A DNA stretch of 41,998 nucleotides from NCBI GenBank assembly GCA_016213015.1, contig JACRCE010000050.1, positions 1 through 41,998 on the forward strand. The letters run 5' to 3'. Position numbers and translations under genes: made by a program. The notes beneath the pieces are model-generated. The model was given only the letters and a program-made list of their open reading frames with translations, had not been told where the DNA came from and did no database searches. This DNA is from Deltaproteobacteria bacterium (lineage in GTDB: Bacteria > Desulfobacterota > GWC2-55-46). Below are positions 41,816-41,998 of the stretch, piece by piece; positions within the stretch are counted from its first letter, which is position 1, and every line of letters starts with the position of its first letter.

Positions 41816-41998
41816 GCTGAAAAACCCAAAAATGCCGAAGACCGCTCAAAAAGGTGCAGATGCGAGGCGGCAGGGTTCCCATTGCGTGCGAAGCACAATG
41901 CAATGGGAAGTTGCGAAGAACGAGCCCAGCACCACTTTAGATTACGAAAGCATGTTGCTTAACAAATTTCCTCGTGCAACAAAGTGGTGCTGGGCGCA
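41816..41998. repeat. Terminal hairpin repeat, right copy
   Basis: The 15-bp arms (41924-41938 and 41981-41995) are identical to those of the left copy, and the flank before the first arm matches (GCAATGGGAAGTTGCGA). The 42-bp core matches the reverse complement of the left core. The stretch 41816-41923 contains further inverted pieces such as CCCATTGC..GCAATGGG and no ORF. Confidence 0.85.

Overview
The window is a 42 kb piece of a Gram-negative bacterial chromosome. It carries LptF/LptG (lipopolysaccharide export), lipobox lipoproteins, a primary sigma factor and a sigma-54 regulatory circuit. Classical haem genes, an ADP-forming acyl-CoA synthetase, cobalamin assembly genes and many palindromic intergenic repeats suggest a deltaproteobacterial (Desulfobacterota) or Nitrospirota-like host; this placement is inference, as no rRNA is present. 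Both ends fall inside copies of one hairpin repeat, so the window looks like a contig broken at repeats.

Layout. 0.1-6.9 kb (minus strand): hemE and hemH separated by a palindromic element, lptF-lptG, and a large oligopeptide-binding lipoprotein. 7-9.2 kb: rpoD (plus) between repeat-rich spacers. 9.2-15.4 kb (minus): acdA-acdB-oppB-oppC-oppDF, joining an ADP-forming acyl-CoA synthetase to a peptide ABC importer. 15.6-18.1 kb (minus): cobQ-cbiB. 18.2-23.4 kb (plus): EamA transporter, SpoIIM-like membrane protein, GAF-GGDEF diguanylate cyclase with a BamE-like lipoprotein, and a small-ORF/HD/MFS operon. 23.5-27.6 kb (minus): a type IIC P-type ATPase with an N-terminal EIIA-Ntr-like domain, followed by uridine phosphorylase. 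27.7-29.4 kb (plus): NarL-type regulator, a degenerate receiver protein and tRNA-Pro(CGG). 29.5-31.2 kb (minus): two collinear paralogous secreted cupredoxins. 31.4-33.5 kb (plus): a TIGR02757-type protein and a polyprenyl diphosphate synthase. 33.6-34.3 kb (minus): vapBC. 34.4-38.9 kb (minus): hybrid histidine kinase, receiver protein and NtrC-type activator behind a sigma-54 promoter with an upstream palindromic enhancer-like site. 39-41.7 kb (minus): tldD-cobD, and a CopG/BrnA-type antitoxin whose toxin partner appears cut off by a repeat.

Working together. The ACD and peptide transporter genes fit amino-acid fermentation with ATP made from acyl-CoA. cobQ, cbiB and cobD together cover nucleotide-loop side-chain assembly of adenosylcobalamin. 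The three-gene phosphorelay probably regulates its own sigma-54 promoter. The strongest candidates for new biology are the EIIA-Ntr/ATPase fusion, the self-regulating sigma-54 cassette, the cupredoxin pair, and a covarying hairpin repeat whose edge supplies promoter -35 elements for genes that look leaderless.
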